64,000 nt of DNA from Psychromonas sp. SP041 (lineage in GTDB: Bacteria; Pseudomonadota; Gammaproteobacteria; Enterobacterales; Psychromonadaceae), in NCBI RefSeq assembly GCF_000470315.2, contig NZ_CBRF02000004.1, forward strand, positions 62,001 to 126,000, in the 5' to 3' direction. Shown in pieces: positions 9,401-17,800 of the stretch; the first letter of the stretch is position 1, and every line of letters begins with the position of its first letter. The notes below the pieces were generated by a model that worked only from the letters and a program-made list of their open reading frames with translations, was not told where the DNA came from and did not search any database. The position numbers and the translations under genes are program-made.

Positions 9401-11890
9401 AAAAAGCTTGCTGCACTTGAGTGTATTAACTCAAGTGTTGAAAACAAACATCTGCTATTAGTAAATGATGGATTAGATAGTGGAGTAGCAACAGCTAACG
9501 AATTATCAGCATTGGGTTGGACAGTTACCGTATTAACGCCGAGTTGGGTAAAAAGTAAAATCACTAAAGCCTTTAATAAATCAATTTTACAGGTGAGTTT
9601 ATCGGAGTTAACTGAGCAAACATTAAACCAGGTATTACAAACACAAGCGCAATGGTTGTCAGTTATCTATTTACATCCTAAGACGGCTGTAGAAGGCATT
9701 GCCTTTGAGAGTCAGTATAAGAAAGGCTTACAGTTGGCTTTCTTATTGGCTAAGTTAACTAAGCTTAATCAAAATGCTAATGAAAAATATAACGATGACC
9801 GTGCATCATTTTTGGTGTTAACACGCCAAGGTGGTGATTTTGCTACTCAGAATATTGATAAAAAAGCAGATCTTGTACAAGGTGGCTTATCTGGGTTAGT
9901 AAAAACGTTAGCGCATGAATGGGATAATGTGTTTTGCCGTATTGTAGATATTCCCACTAAATACAATGCTAAGAAAGTGGCGAAGATTGTCGTTGGTGAA
10001 TTAAATGATAAACAACGTCTGCCAGTTGAAGTGGGTTTCAACACTGAAGGACGCTTATCTTTAGTTGCAAAAGAAACAGATAGTTATCAATTAGAAAGTG
10101 GAAATCAATTAGATCAAAATGCAGTCTTCCTGGTTAGTGGCGGTGCAAAGGGGGTGACAGCGCATTGTGTTATTGAAATTGCTAAGCAGTATCAATGTAA
10201 ATTTATTTTACTAGGTCGCTCTCGTTATCAAGCGCAAGAAGATAATTGGTCACTAAGTAGTGCCACTGAAGGTGATTTAAAGAAAGCAGCAATGCAACAC
10301 CTAATAAATAGTGGTGAAAAGCCAAGTCCTAAATTAATTAAGCAGATGATTGGACCTGTATTAGCTAATCGAGAAATTACACAAACATTACAAGCGATTG
10401 AAACATTAGGTGGTATTGCTGAATATGTTTCTGCAGATGTATGTGACAAAGAAAATCTTCAACAGGCTATTAATCCTATCTGTGATTTATGGGGACCAAT
10501 TACTGGTGTTATACATGGTGCAGGGGTGTTGGCTGATAAGCTTATCGAGCAAAAGACATTAGCGGAATTTGACCAAGTTTATAACACTAAAATCGAAGGA
10601 TTGAATGCCTTATTAGCTTGTTGTGAGTTAGAAAATATTAAGCATCTAGTACTATTTTCATCTGCTGCCGGTTTTTATGGCAACCCAGCTCAGTCAGATT
10701 ATGCAATTGCTAATGAGATCCTTAATAAAGCGGCTTACCGATTTAAGGCGTTATACCCAACAACGCAGGTATTAAGTTTCAACTGGGGTCCTTGGGATGG
10801 CGGGATGGTAACACCTGAACTTAAACGTATGTTTGATGAACGTGGTGTTTACATTATCCCTGTACAATCTGGCGCAAGCTTATTAGTCAGTGAATTAGCG
10901 GCTAAACATAATCGTTGTGTGCAGATTGTTGTGGGAACTGATATGTCAGGTACTGACAACGAAAGTCTTGTTGATCAAAAGGCTGATAATGAAAATGTAG
11001 TGAGAGAATCAAGTCATCAACAGATTAAAACCTTTAATCATTTAGATAATGCTTTGTTAGTCGATCACAAAATCGATGGGCAGCAAGTCTTACCAACGGT
11101 TTGTGCTATTGCATGGTTAAAATCAACCTGTGAGAACTTATATCCAGAATATCAGTATCAAGGTATTGAAGACTTTAAACTGTTTAAAGGTATTGTTTTT
11201 GACGGCTCACAAGCTGGTGAATATATTATTGATACTAAGATCCTCGAACATAAAGTGCTTAACAGCAAAACAATCAAAGAATCTGATAATACTTTACGTA
11301 TTGAAGTGACTGTAGGCAGTGAAAATAAACAAGGTAAACCTGTTTTTCATTATAAAAGTACGGTGAATCTTGCTAAACCATTAGTTGAAAATACACCATT
11401 AGCATATCAAGGGATCTTGCCTAAACTCGTTAAAAAACAATCTGTACAAGCAGCATCATTATACCTTGATGGAAGTTTATTTCATGGTCTGAGTCTACAA
11501 GGTATTAAGCATATTCATCAATTAGATGATTCAGGCTTATTACTGGAATGTGTTATTGATAAATCAGTTACTCAAGCTCAGGGTGAGTTTTTACTTGAAG
11601 AAAGCAATGTTTTTGCCAATGACTTGGTTTATCAAGCGATGTTGGTATGGACAAGTAAGCAGATGGGATCGGGTAGTTTACCTACCAGTACTGCTGCCTG
11701 GCAGGTGTTTCGTGAAGTAAAAGCGGACGAATTTTTCTTTATAAAACTCAATATCATTAAAACAACCGGACAAAGTGTATTTGCTGATCTGTTATTGATT
11801 GATCAAAGTAATAACATCATCAGTAAAATAACCGCTGCAGAAGTTACATGCAGTGCAAGTTTAAGTGAGTTATTTAAGGCCAGCGCTTAA
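3446..11890 (+). CDS. pfaA: Omega-3 PUFA synthase subunit PfaA (KS-MAT-7xACP-KR-DH-like)
   Basis: This giant multidomain synthase (2814 residues) carries out chain extension in EPA/DHA synthesis. I chose ATG 3446, which has GGAGA at 3436-3440; an in-frame ATG at 3428 would add six residues. The ketosynthase (~30-480) has Cys223 (DAACAGS), His358 (EAHGTGT) and His398 (VGHTKAA). The malonyl-CoA acyltransferase (~590-900) has Ser696 in GHSFGE. Seven near-identical ACP domains carry the phosphopantetheine serine in LGIDSIKR at 1269, 1370, 1483, 1585, 1691, 1797 and 1903. The ketoreductase has VSGGAKGVT from 2230 and Tyr2419 in SDYAIAN. The C-terminal hot-dog region has an HxxxGxxxxP motif starting at His2541. 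pfaB follows 2 bp after the stop. Confidence 0.97.
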   Translation: MSKKQTTNTASDKRINSRLQETPIAIVGMASVFAESKNLGQFWDTIVNSVNGIQDVPEDRWAIDDYYSADKKEADKSYCKRGGFLPEIDFDPMEFGLPPNILELTDITQLMALVVARDVLADAGVSEESSFDRDRMGITLGVGGGQKQGGQLMSRLQGPVLEKVLKASGLNAEDTNIIVDKFKSAYIPWEENSFPGMLGNVIAGRIANRFNLGGTNCVVDAACAGSLAAIKMAVSDLLEYRSDMMLSGGICCDNSPFMYMSFSKTPAFTDGDCIRPFDDKSNGMMIGEGVGMIALKRLEDAERDGDRIYSVIKGIGSSSDGKFKSIYAPRPEGQLKALKRAYQDAGFDPRTCGLIEAHGTGTKAGDAAEFRGLELLFSENNDQKQHVALGSVKSQVGHTKAAAGTAGLIKAALALHHKVLPATINVDKPNENLDIENTPLYINSETRPWMPRADGIKRQAGISSFGFGGTNFHLVLEEYTSTQQGAYRLNEVAQSFLIAANSKADLINTIEAELKAINVDVELQPYAFNQLVVSHPVKKIKEDHVRCGFVAKNATQAKQMLEQIIKQLKTEQSKEWSTPTGIYYREQGLKTAGKVVALFSGQGSQYVNMGRELVCHFPSMMASQVSIDQQFHQAGQANLSNIVYPIPVFDDQKRSQQELDLRLTQYAQPAIGSFSVGLFNIFKQAGFKADFMAGHSFGELTALWAAEVISETDYMALAMARGQVMSSPQDSDLDAGTMAAVIGNVAEIELQISTIKDVSIANYNANNQAVIAGSSEAIATATTQLTDNGFKVIALPVSAAFHTPLVAHAQQPFAKAIDSVTFNKPKVAVYANATGEAHSEDQAAIKASLKEHILQSVQFSKEINNLYDAGGRIFVEFGPKNVLTRLVDNILEDKAEVFSIATNSNAKQSADLQLRQAAIQLAVLGVELDNIDPYSAIARPTVAPKKSPLAMKLSGASYVSPKTKKVFEDGLTDNWKISNTQPSTPIVKEVIKEIVVEKIVEKIVYVDAQGQPLVNQPASIQGSSIKESAPANNDNQQLASSIENSVDQFVKHQSELLAVHQAYLEGPNQYADTFKSVLAAQAGQQTLPEGLDRTLAMYHDFQTETLRVHETYLNNQTDNMQQMLNTVSNTQHLQSSSSDVTSNNVTSNNVTSNNVASNNTASNVSENAKTTPLVISKSTTEPAPVNALNLQQQLQATHQTIQSAQAKPSVDIQPVNKENNEVAPLSGLSVDSAQAIESTMLSVVADKTGYPTEMLELSMDMEADLGIDSIKRVEILGAVQDEIADLPELDAEQLSQMRTLAEIVTYMNSVMGSIVSSSANTASTVANSATSIDTKAIENTMLSVVADKTGYPTEMLELSMDMEADLGIDSIKRVEILGAVQDEIADLPELDAEQLSQMRTLAEIVTYMNSVMGSVVSSSVNATNATANTASTVASSTSSIVAQAIDINVIEKTMLSVVADKTGYPTEMLELSMDMEADLGIDSIKRVEILGAVQDEIADLPELDAEQLSQMRTLAEIVTYMNSVMGSVVSSSANTAPSPIASSTSSIDAQAIEKTMLLVVADKTGYPTEMLELSMDMEADLGIDSIKRVEILGAVQDEIADLPELDAEQLSQMRTLAEIVIYMNSVMGSVVSSSANTASTVASSTSSIDAQSIDINVIEKTMLSVVADKTGYPTEMLELSMDMEADLGIDSIKRVEILGAVQDEITDLPELDAEQLSQMRTLAEIVTYMNSVMGSVVSSSANTASTVASSTSSIDAQAIDINVIEKTMLSVVADKTGYPTEMLELSMDMEADLGIDSIKRVEILGAVQDEIADLPELDAEQLSQMRTLAEIVTYMNSVMGAVVSSSAKTASPIVSSTSSIDAQAIDINVIEKTMLSVVADKTGYPTEMLELSMDMEADLGIDSIKRVEILGAVQDEITDLPELDAEQLSQMRTLDEIICYMQSVQTGPIVNAHFSLNVANEETPVKPTPEKSIVLDPSPSATVEIKKLAALECINSSVENKHLLLVNDGLDSGVATANELSALGWTVTVLTPSWVKSKITKAFNKSILQVSLSELTEQTLNQVLQTQAQWLSVIYLHPKTAVEGIAFESQYKKGLQLAFLLAKLTKLNQNANEKYNDDRASFLVLTRQGGDFATQNIDKKADLVQGGLSGLVKTLAHEWDNVFCRIVDIPTKYNAKKVAKIVVGELNDKQRLPVEVGFNTEGRLSLVAKETDSYQLESGNQLDQNAVFLVSGGAKGVTAHCVIEIAKQYQCKFILLGRSRYQAQEDNWSLSSATEGDLKKAAMQHLINSGEKPSPKLIKQMIGPVLANREITQTLQAIETLGGIAEYVSADVCDKENLQQAINPICDLWGPITGVIHGAGVLADKLIEQKTLAEFDQVYNTKIEGLNALLACCELENIKHLVLFSSAAGFYGNPAQSDYAIANEILNKAAYRFKALYPTTQVLSFNWGPWDGGMVTPELKRMFDERGVYIIPVQSGASLLVSELAAKHNRCVQIVVGTDMSGTDNESLVDQKADNENVVRESSHQQIKTFNHLDNALLVDHKIDGQQVLPTVCAIAWLKSTCENLYPEYQYQGIEDFKLFKGIVFDGSQAGEYIIDTKILEHKVLNSKTIKESDNTLRIEVTVGSENKQGKPVFHYKSTVNLAKPLVENTPLAYQGILPKLVKKQSVQAASLYLDGSLFHGLSLQGIKHIHQLDDSGLLLECVIDKSVTQAQGEFLLEESNVFANDLVYQAMLVWTSKQMGSGSLPTSTAAWQVFREVKADEFFFIKLNIIKTTGQSVFADLLLIDQSNNIISKITAAEVTCSASLSELFKASA
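7147..9276 (+). repeat. Seven tandem ACP-encoding repeats within pfaA
   Basis: Seven in-frame copies of a roughly 230-bp ACP unit are joined by Ser/Thr/Ala-rich linkers. The distances between active-site serines are 101, 113, 102, 106, 106 and 106 residues. Copies 3, 5, 6 and 7 carry a DINVIEKTM lead-in; copies 1, 2 and 4 lack DINV. Copies 5 and 7 share EITDLPELD where the others have EIADLPELD. The DNA is nearly identical between copies, which points to recent duplication or gene conversion. Confidence 0.97.
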
Positions 11891-11892
11891 CC

Positions 11893-14847
11893 ATGTTAGC
11901 AGTGATTGGTTTGGAGGTAAGTTTTGCATCAGTCAAAGGGATTGATGCGTTCGATTACCATCTTTATAGCAATAAACCGATCACGCTTATAAAGCAAGAT
12001 GATCTTGGACTTGTTATTGATGATGCTAATTTACTGCTTGAACGTTTATTAAATACCAATCACTTAGCCGCTTCAGACGTTGAACTTATTTTATTAAACG
12101 CACCTTCAAATGATATTATCAATAGGATCGAGGTTGGCTTTGCTAATACGGCTAATGCACTGTCATTGAATGATGCTTTGTTAACGGCCTATCAGCGAAG
12201 TGAAAATAATAAGCGTGCTGTTGTCATCTTATCTCTTAATCAATTACAACGGGATGGTGTTGCTGCTGTTTTAGTGTGTGCTAAATCACTACTAACAGAT
12301 GTCAGAATGATTGAACCATTGGTAACGGAAGCTGAAAAACGAGCTCAATTTCTTCAGCAGCTGAGTTTATGTCATGTTTATGCAGAAATTAATGCGTATT
12401 CATCTTGTGTTAATGGCAACAAATCAAATGTTACCTCTGACCATATCCAAGCCTTTATTGCTGACAATCAGTTACAGCCTGAACAAATTGAATCGTTATT
12501 AACAACGTCATCTTTAACGGCTCAAACCAATAAAGAACATCAATATCAATGTTTATTGGCATTTGAAAGCCTTAATGCTTCATCTTATAGAGTAGGGTGT
12601 AAAATAGGCAATGAAATAGATGATAACGTAAATCATGATGTCGCTAATGGTGCCACTAACGATGTAACTAATGCAATATCACCTGAAACGTTAAAACCTA
12701 GTTTACTTACAAACAAACCGACATTACTAACAAGTGTTGATTGTATTGAAAACACATCGGGTCATTTTAGTGCAATGATTTCTTTGGCTTCATCTATCTT
12801 ATGTTTAGACCAGTATTATCGTTTAGGTTCTAAACAAAGTTTAATTGAAGAAGGTAATTCATTAATCAAAGCTCGTTGGGAAACCTCTGGTTTTTATTGC
12901 TTAGCGGATTCTACTAGTTACTTATTTTCTAAAACACAGCTATCTAAAACACATCTATCTAAAAACCAGTTACCTAAAAACGTGTTTACTGAAAAGAGCA
13001 CTAAGCGTTATATGGCTGTGAGTCATATCGAAGACTCATCACATCAACTAATACTGCTTTCAAAAGATCATGATGTTTTAAAGCAAAGTACCGACTCTAA
13101 AAGTGCATCATCGAAACAGAATGCCATCAACAATGGCTTTCTTGCACAACAAACTATAAAGCCGGTTATTTTTAGTGCTCAAAGTATTGAACAGTTAATC
13201 AACACATTAAATGAAGCGCTGCTATCTGACGATCTACTCTGTGAAGATCTGTTATATGAAAAAATGAACGAAGGTCTGTCTTCAAAGCCGTATGGTGAAC
13301 TTGAAAATTTAGCACTATTTAAACAATTTGCTGCGCGTCAATATGCAGATCATTTATATCAACACCAATCATCTGTAGAAACTAGTGAATCTGGTACTGA
13401 TGATCACTGTTACTGTGTTGTGTTATTAGCTTGTTCATTTTCGACATTAAAAAAACAACTACAGTTAGCATTATCTGGCATCCCAAGTTCATTAGACAAT
13501 AATAAACCATGGAAAACACCATGGAATAAACCATGGAAAACACCAGCCGGTAGTTATTTTAGTGCTAAGCCTATTCGCCGAACAGCAAACAAACAACAGC
13601 AACCGCTGAGCTTTGTTTACCCAGGAGTGGGGGCGTTATATGTCAATATGGGCAAAGACTTATTACGTTTGTTCCCTGAAGCCTATCAAGCACTATTAAA
13701 TATCAGCGAGGATTTAGCTTTTAGCCTGCAAGATCAATTAATCACACCACGTTTATTAAGTAAACCTGACTATAGTCAATCGGTTGAGCTTGAAAAATCA
13801 CTGCGTTCTGAACTCGCTAATATTGCAGAAGCAGGCGTCAGTTATGCTTGTCTGCTAACGACAATATGGCAACAACAATTACAATTAAAGGCGACCCGTG
13901 CTGCAGGCTATAGCATGGGAGAGGTAAGCATGTTTGCAGCGCTTGATTGTTGGAAAACTCCTCAGAAAATGAGTCAACGATTACGTGAAAGCCGCATTTT
14001 TACAGAGCAGCTTTCAGGGACTTTAAAGCGTTTAGAAAGTGCATGGGGAGTTTCTTCCTCTATTTCTTCTACCGTCGCAACGAGGACAGCGACTACAAAG
14101 ACTTCAACTACTTCAACTACTTCAACTTCTTCAACTACAGATAGTGATGATGGCGTTTGTCATGTGAATGAGAGTGCGACTAACAACAAACCACTGTGGG
14201 AGTCTTATCACCTTAAGGCAACCGTTGAGCAAGTTGAGTCGCTTATTACATTCTTTCCACGTGTTTATATTACCATTGTTAATACTGATGAAAGCCTTGT
14301 GATTGCAGGTGATCCTGAACAATGCCTTAAGCTAGCTGAACAATTAAAAGTACGTGCGATTGCTTTAAATATCCCTAATATCATTCATTGTGATTTGGCT
14401 AAAAGTGAATATGAGAATATGCAAAAACTCTATTCATTACCGGTTAAACATAAAATATCAACTCAGTTGTATTCAAGCTCTTGTTATTTGCCTGTGCCTC
14501 TCACTGAAAAAGCAATCGCAGTAAGTATTAGTAAATGCTTAACAGAACCAGTTGATTTTCCGCGTTTAATAAACAGCATGGCCAAAGCAGGCGAAACAGT
14601 CTTCATAGAAATGGGTGCAGGTAAATCCTTAAGCACATGGATTGAGCGTATTCTAAAAAATCAGCAACAAGTGAAGCCTGTTACTTGTTTATCAGTTAAT
14701 CAGAAAAATTTAGATGACTACAGCGCTATTTTAAAAACCATCGCGCCTTTAATCAGCCTTGGTTACCCAGTTAATTGCCAGTCCTTTTTTAGTGGTTCGT
14801 TAATACGTCCCGTTAAGAAACTGACGGCTTCAGTTTTAGTATCATAG
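11893..14847 (+). CDS. pfaB: Omega-3 PUFA synthase subunit PfaB (acyltransferase)
   Basis: PfaB supplies an acyltransferase domain and in related bacteria influences whether EPA or DHA is made. The protein is 984 residues, which as I recall is longer than many homologues (about 700-900). The AT domain starts near residue 570 (FVYPGVGALYVNMG), with the nucleophile Ser674 in GYSMGE. The N-terminal half resembles a decayed ketosynthase only weakly and has no catalytic Cys motif. There are low-complexity inserts: a K-T-Q-L-S-K-type repeat near 350, an NKPWKTP repeat near 540, and a Thr/Ser-rich stretch near 730-755 inside the AT region. ATG 11893 lies 2 bp after pfaA, implying translational coupling. 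pfaC begins 9 bp downstream. Confidence 0.92.
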   Translation: MLAVIGLEVSFASVKGIDAFDYHLYSNKPITLIKQDDLGLVIDDANLLLERLLNTNHLAASDVELILLNAPSNDIINRIEVGFANTANALSLNDALLTAYQRSENNKRAVVILSLNQLQRDGVAAVLVCAKSLLTDVRMIEPLVTEAEKRAQFLQQLSLCHVYAEINAYSSCVNGNKSNVTSDHIQAFIADNQLQPEQIESLLTTSSLTAQTNKEHQYQCLLAFESLNASSYRVGCKIGNEIDDNVNHDVANGATNDVTNAISPETLKPSLLTNKPTLLTSVDCIENTSGHFSAMISLASSILCLDQYYRLGSKQSLIEEGNSLIKARWETSGFYCLADSTSYLFSKTQLSKTHLSKNQLPKNVFTEKSTKRYMAVSHIEDSSHQLILLSKDHDVLKQSTDSKSASSKQNAINNGFLAQQTIKPVIFSAQSIEQLINTLNEALLSDDLLCEDLLYEKMNEGLSSKPYGELENLALFKQFAARQYADHLYQHQSSVETSESGTDDHCYCVVLLACSFSTLKKQLQLALSGIPSSLDNNKPWKTPWNKPWKTPAGSYFSAKPIRRTANKQQQPLSFVYPGVGALYVNMGKDLLRLFPEAYQALLNISEDLAFSLQDQLITPRLLSKPDYSQSVELEKSLRSELANIAEAGVSYACLLTTIWQQQLQLKATRAAGYSMGEVSMFAALDCWKTPQKMSQRLRESRIFTEQLSGTLKRLESAWGVSSSISSTVATRTATTKTSTTSTTSTSSTTDSDDGVCHVNESATNNKPLWESYHLKATVEQVESLITFFPRVYITIVNTDESLVIAGDPEQCLKLAEQLKVRAIALNIPNIIHCDLAKSEYENMQKLYSLPVKHKISTQLYSSSCYLPVPLTEKAIAVSISKCLTEPVDFPRLINSMAKAGETVFIEMGAGKSLSTWIERILKNQQQVKPVTCLSVNQKNLDDYSAILKTIAPLISLGYPVNCQSFFSGSLIRPVKKLTASVLVS

Positions 14848-14856
14848 AGAGTATTT

Positions 14857-17800
14857 ATGGAAAACATCGCCGTTATAGGTATCGCTAATTTATTTCCTGG
14901 CTCAAGCGCTCCAGAAGAGTTTTGGCAGCAGTTATTACAACAGCAAGATAACCGCACACCTATCACTGAAGCGGAGTTAGGCGTTAAGCCTGAACAATAT
15001 TTGGGTAAGAAGGGCGAAAGCGATAAGTATTATTGTTTGTATGGCGGTTATATCCGTGACTTTCACTTTGATGCCGCCGAATATTTATTAAACAAAGGCT
15101 CTGCGAACATTAATGCGCAGGACTTAAATCAACTAGATGATTTACATCAATGGTCTTTATATGTAACGAAACGTGCTCTGCAAGATGCTGGATATTGGCA
15201 AAGTGAACGATTAAAAAATTGTGGCTTAATTTTAGGGAATTTATCTTTTCCTACTAAGCAATCTAATTATTTGTTCATGGATTTGTATCGTGATGTCGTT
15301 GAACTTGCTTTACAACAGACGGTACATAAAGACATCTTGCTAAAGGCCTATGCTGAAACTAAACAAGTCTCAGCAGAAAATGCATTAGTTGCTGGTTACC
15401 CTGCAGCTTTATTGGCGCAAGTTAATGGATTAGGCGCTAACTACTTTGCGTTAGACGCAGCCTGTGCATCTTCATGCTATAGCGTAAAATTAGCTTGTGA
15501 TTATTTGCAAACAGGCAAAGCAGATATGATGTTAGCAGGTGCGGTGTCTGCTGCAGATTCATTGTTTGTCAATATGGGCTTTTCTATCTTCCAAGCGTTT
15601 CCTGAAAATAACCGACATGCACCTTTTGATAAAGACTCTCAAGGCTTATTTGCCGGACAGGGCGCAGGCATGATGTTGCTTAAGCGACACAGTGATGCCA
15701 TTAATGATGGTGATAATATTTATGCCGTCATTAAAGGTGGCGCATTAACCAATGATGGTAAAGGAGAGTTTGTCCTTAGCCCGAATAGCAAAGGGCAGGT
15801 GTTAGCCTATCAAGAAGCTTATAAAGATGCGCAGATAGATCCATTACATGTTGATTATATTGAATGTCATGCCACAGGCACCCCAAAAGGTGACAAAGTT
15901 GAATTAAGCTCTATGGAGCAATATTTTAGTCAATATGACCATAAACCTTTGTTGGGCTCAGCAAAATCAAACCTTGGTCATTTATTAACAGCGGCAGGTA
16001 TGCCAGCGATGACTAAAGCCATCTATGCCTTAAACAATAAAGTGATTCCAGCCACTATCAATGTTGATAATGCTATTTCTACGCAACAAGCTTATTTCTC
16101 AGCGGCACAAATTCCGACAACCACTATTAACTGGCCTGAAAATACGCATAAACCAACTGCTGGAGTGAGTGTCTTTGGATTTGGCGGTAGTAATGCACAT
16201 CTTGTTTTACAAGCCGGTGATACACCAGATACAAGCAATGACAAACCATTAAATCAAGTCGATCGGCTTGCCATTGTTGGGATGGATTGTCATTTTGGTT
16301 CGATAGACAACCTCATTGATTATCAACGCTTATTAACAAGCAATCAAAACGCTTTTAAAACCCTACCTAAGCAACGATGGCAGGGAATAGAACAACAAAA
16401 ATCAGTATTAAATAAAGTCGGTTTGTCTAACGCACCCTTAGGTAATTATGTAAGCGACTTTGAGATTGATTTTTTACGTTTCAAAATTCCACCCAATGAT
16501 CAAGACAGCTTAATTCCTCAGCAATTATTAATGATGAAGGTCGCCGATAATGCACTTAAAGATGCAAAGGTAACGCCGGGAACTAATGTTGCTGTATTAG
16601 TGGCGATGGGATTAGAGCTAGACTTACATCAATATCGAGGGCGAGTTAATTTACACAGTCAAATACAACAAAGTTTATTGGATCAAGGTATTGAGCTTAA
16701 CGAACAACAATTAACTGAACTGATTAATATAAGCAAACAAAGCATTAATGAACCTGCTCAGTTAAACCAATATACTAGCTTTATTGGTAACATCATGGCC
16801 TCTAGAATTTCAGCACTATGGGACTTTAGTGGCCCTGCATTCACCGTATCAAGCGAAGAAAACTCTGTTTATAAATGTGTTGATATTGCAGATAATTTAT
16901 TAAAAACAACCGATGTAGAAGCGGTGGTGATCGCGAGTGTTGATCTTGCGGGTAGTTTTGAAAATATCAGTTTAAGACAACGCTTTAACCCTGTTTCTGA
17001 ACATGCATCCGTCGCTGCAACACCTTCACTGCAAACTCATTGGTTAGTGGGTGAAGGGGCAGGGGCAATTGTTCTTAAAACCAATGATAAAACCAACAAT
17101 AAAGCTAATATTGAGGCAAATAATAAAACTAAGCAATCAATTGCGAGTGATAAAATTTACGCCCACATTGATGCTTGTTTGTTTACTACTAATAACAGTA
17201 CTTTAAATAGTAATGAAACAGCGAATGATCAACTGATTACGCGTACATTAAAACAAGCAGATATAACACCAGAGCAAGTCACACAAGTTGAAGCTTTTGC
17301 AGTGGGTAGCCAACATCAGTTAACAAATGAATATTCAACACTGTCTAATCATTATAAAAATGCTGCTATTGTGTCATCTAAACAAACGGCAGGACATTGC
17401 TACAACGCATCGGGCATGGTGAGTTTAATTGCTAGTGTGTTAGCCGTTAAAAACGCATCCTCTCCTCATTTCGTGGCTATCAACGGTTTAGGCATGGACA
17501 ATAGTATTGCGCATCTCATCCTTTCAAATAATAATGCGACTAAACCAATCATTGCAAGGTCGGACGTTATCAGCAAACCGAGCTTAATTAAAAAAGTGAC
17601 GTTAGGTGGGAAATCAATATTTGATTCTATTTGTAAAGCGCAAAACAACCCGTTGATGATACAAATCCAACACAAATTTAATGATAAGTTTGGCAATAAG
17701 CTCGACAAGCAACTTGATTCAAACACTAAACCTAATTTTAATCTTTCTAATGTTGATCCTATGGCTGAAAAAATGCAAAGAAAAGCGACTGAAAAAATGC

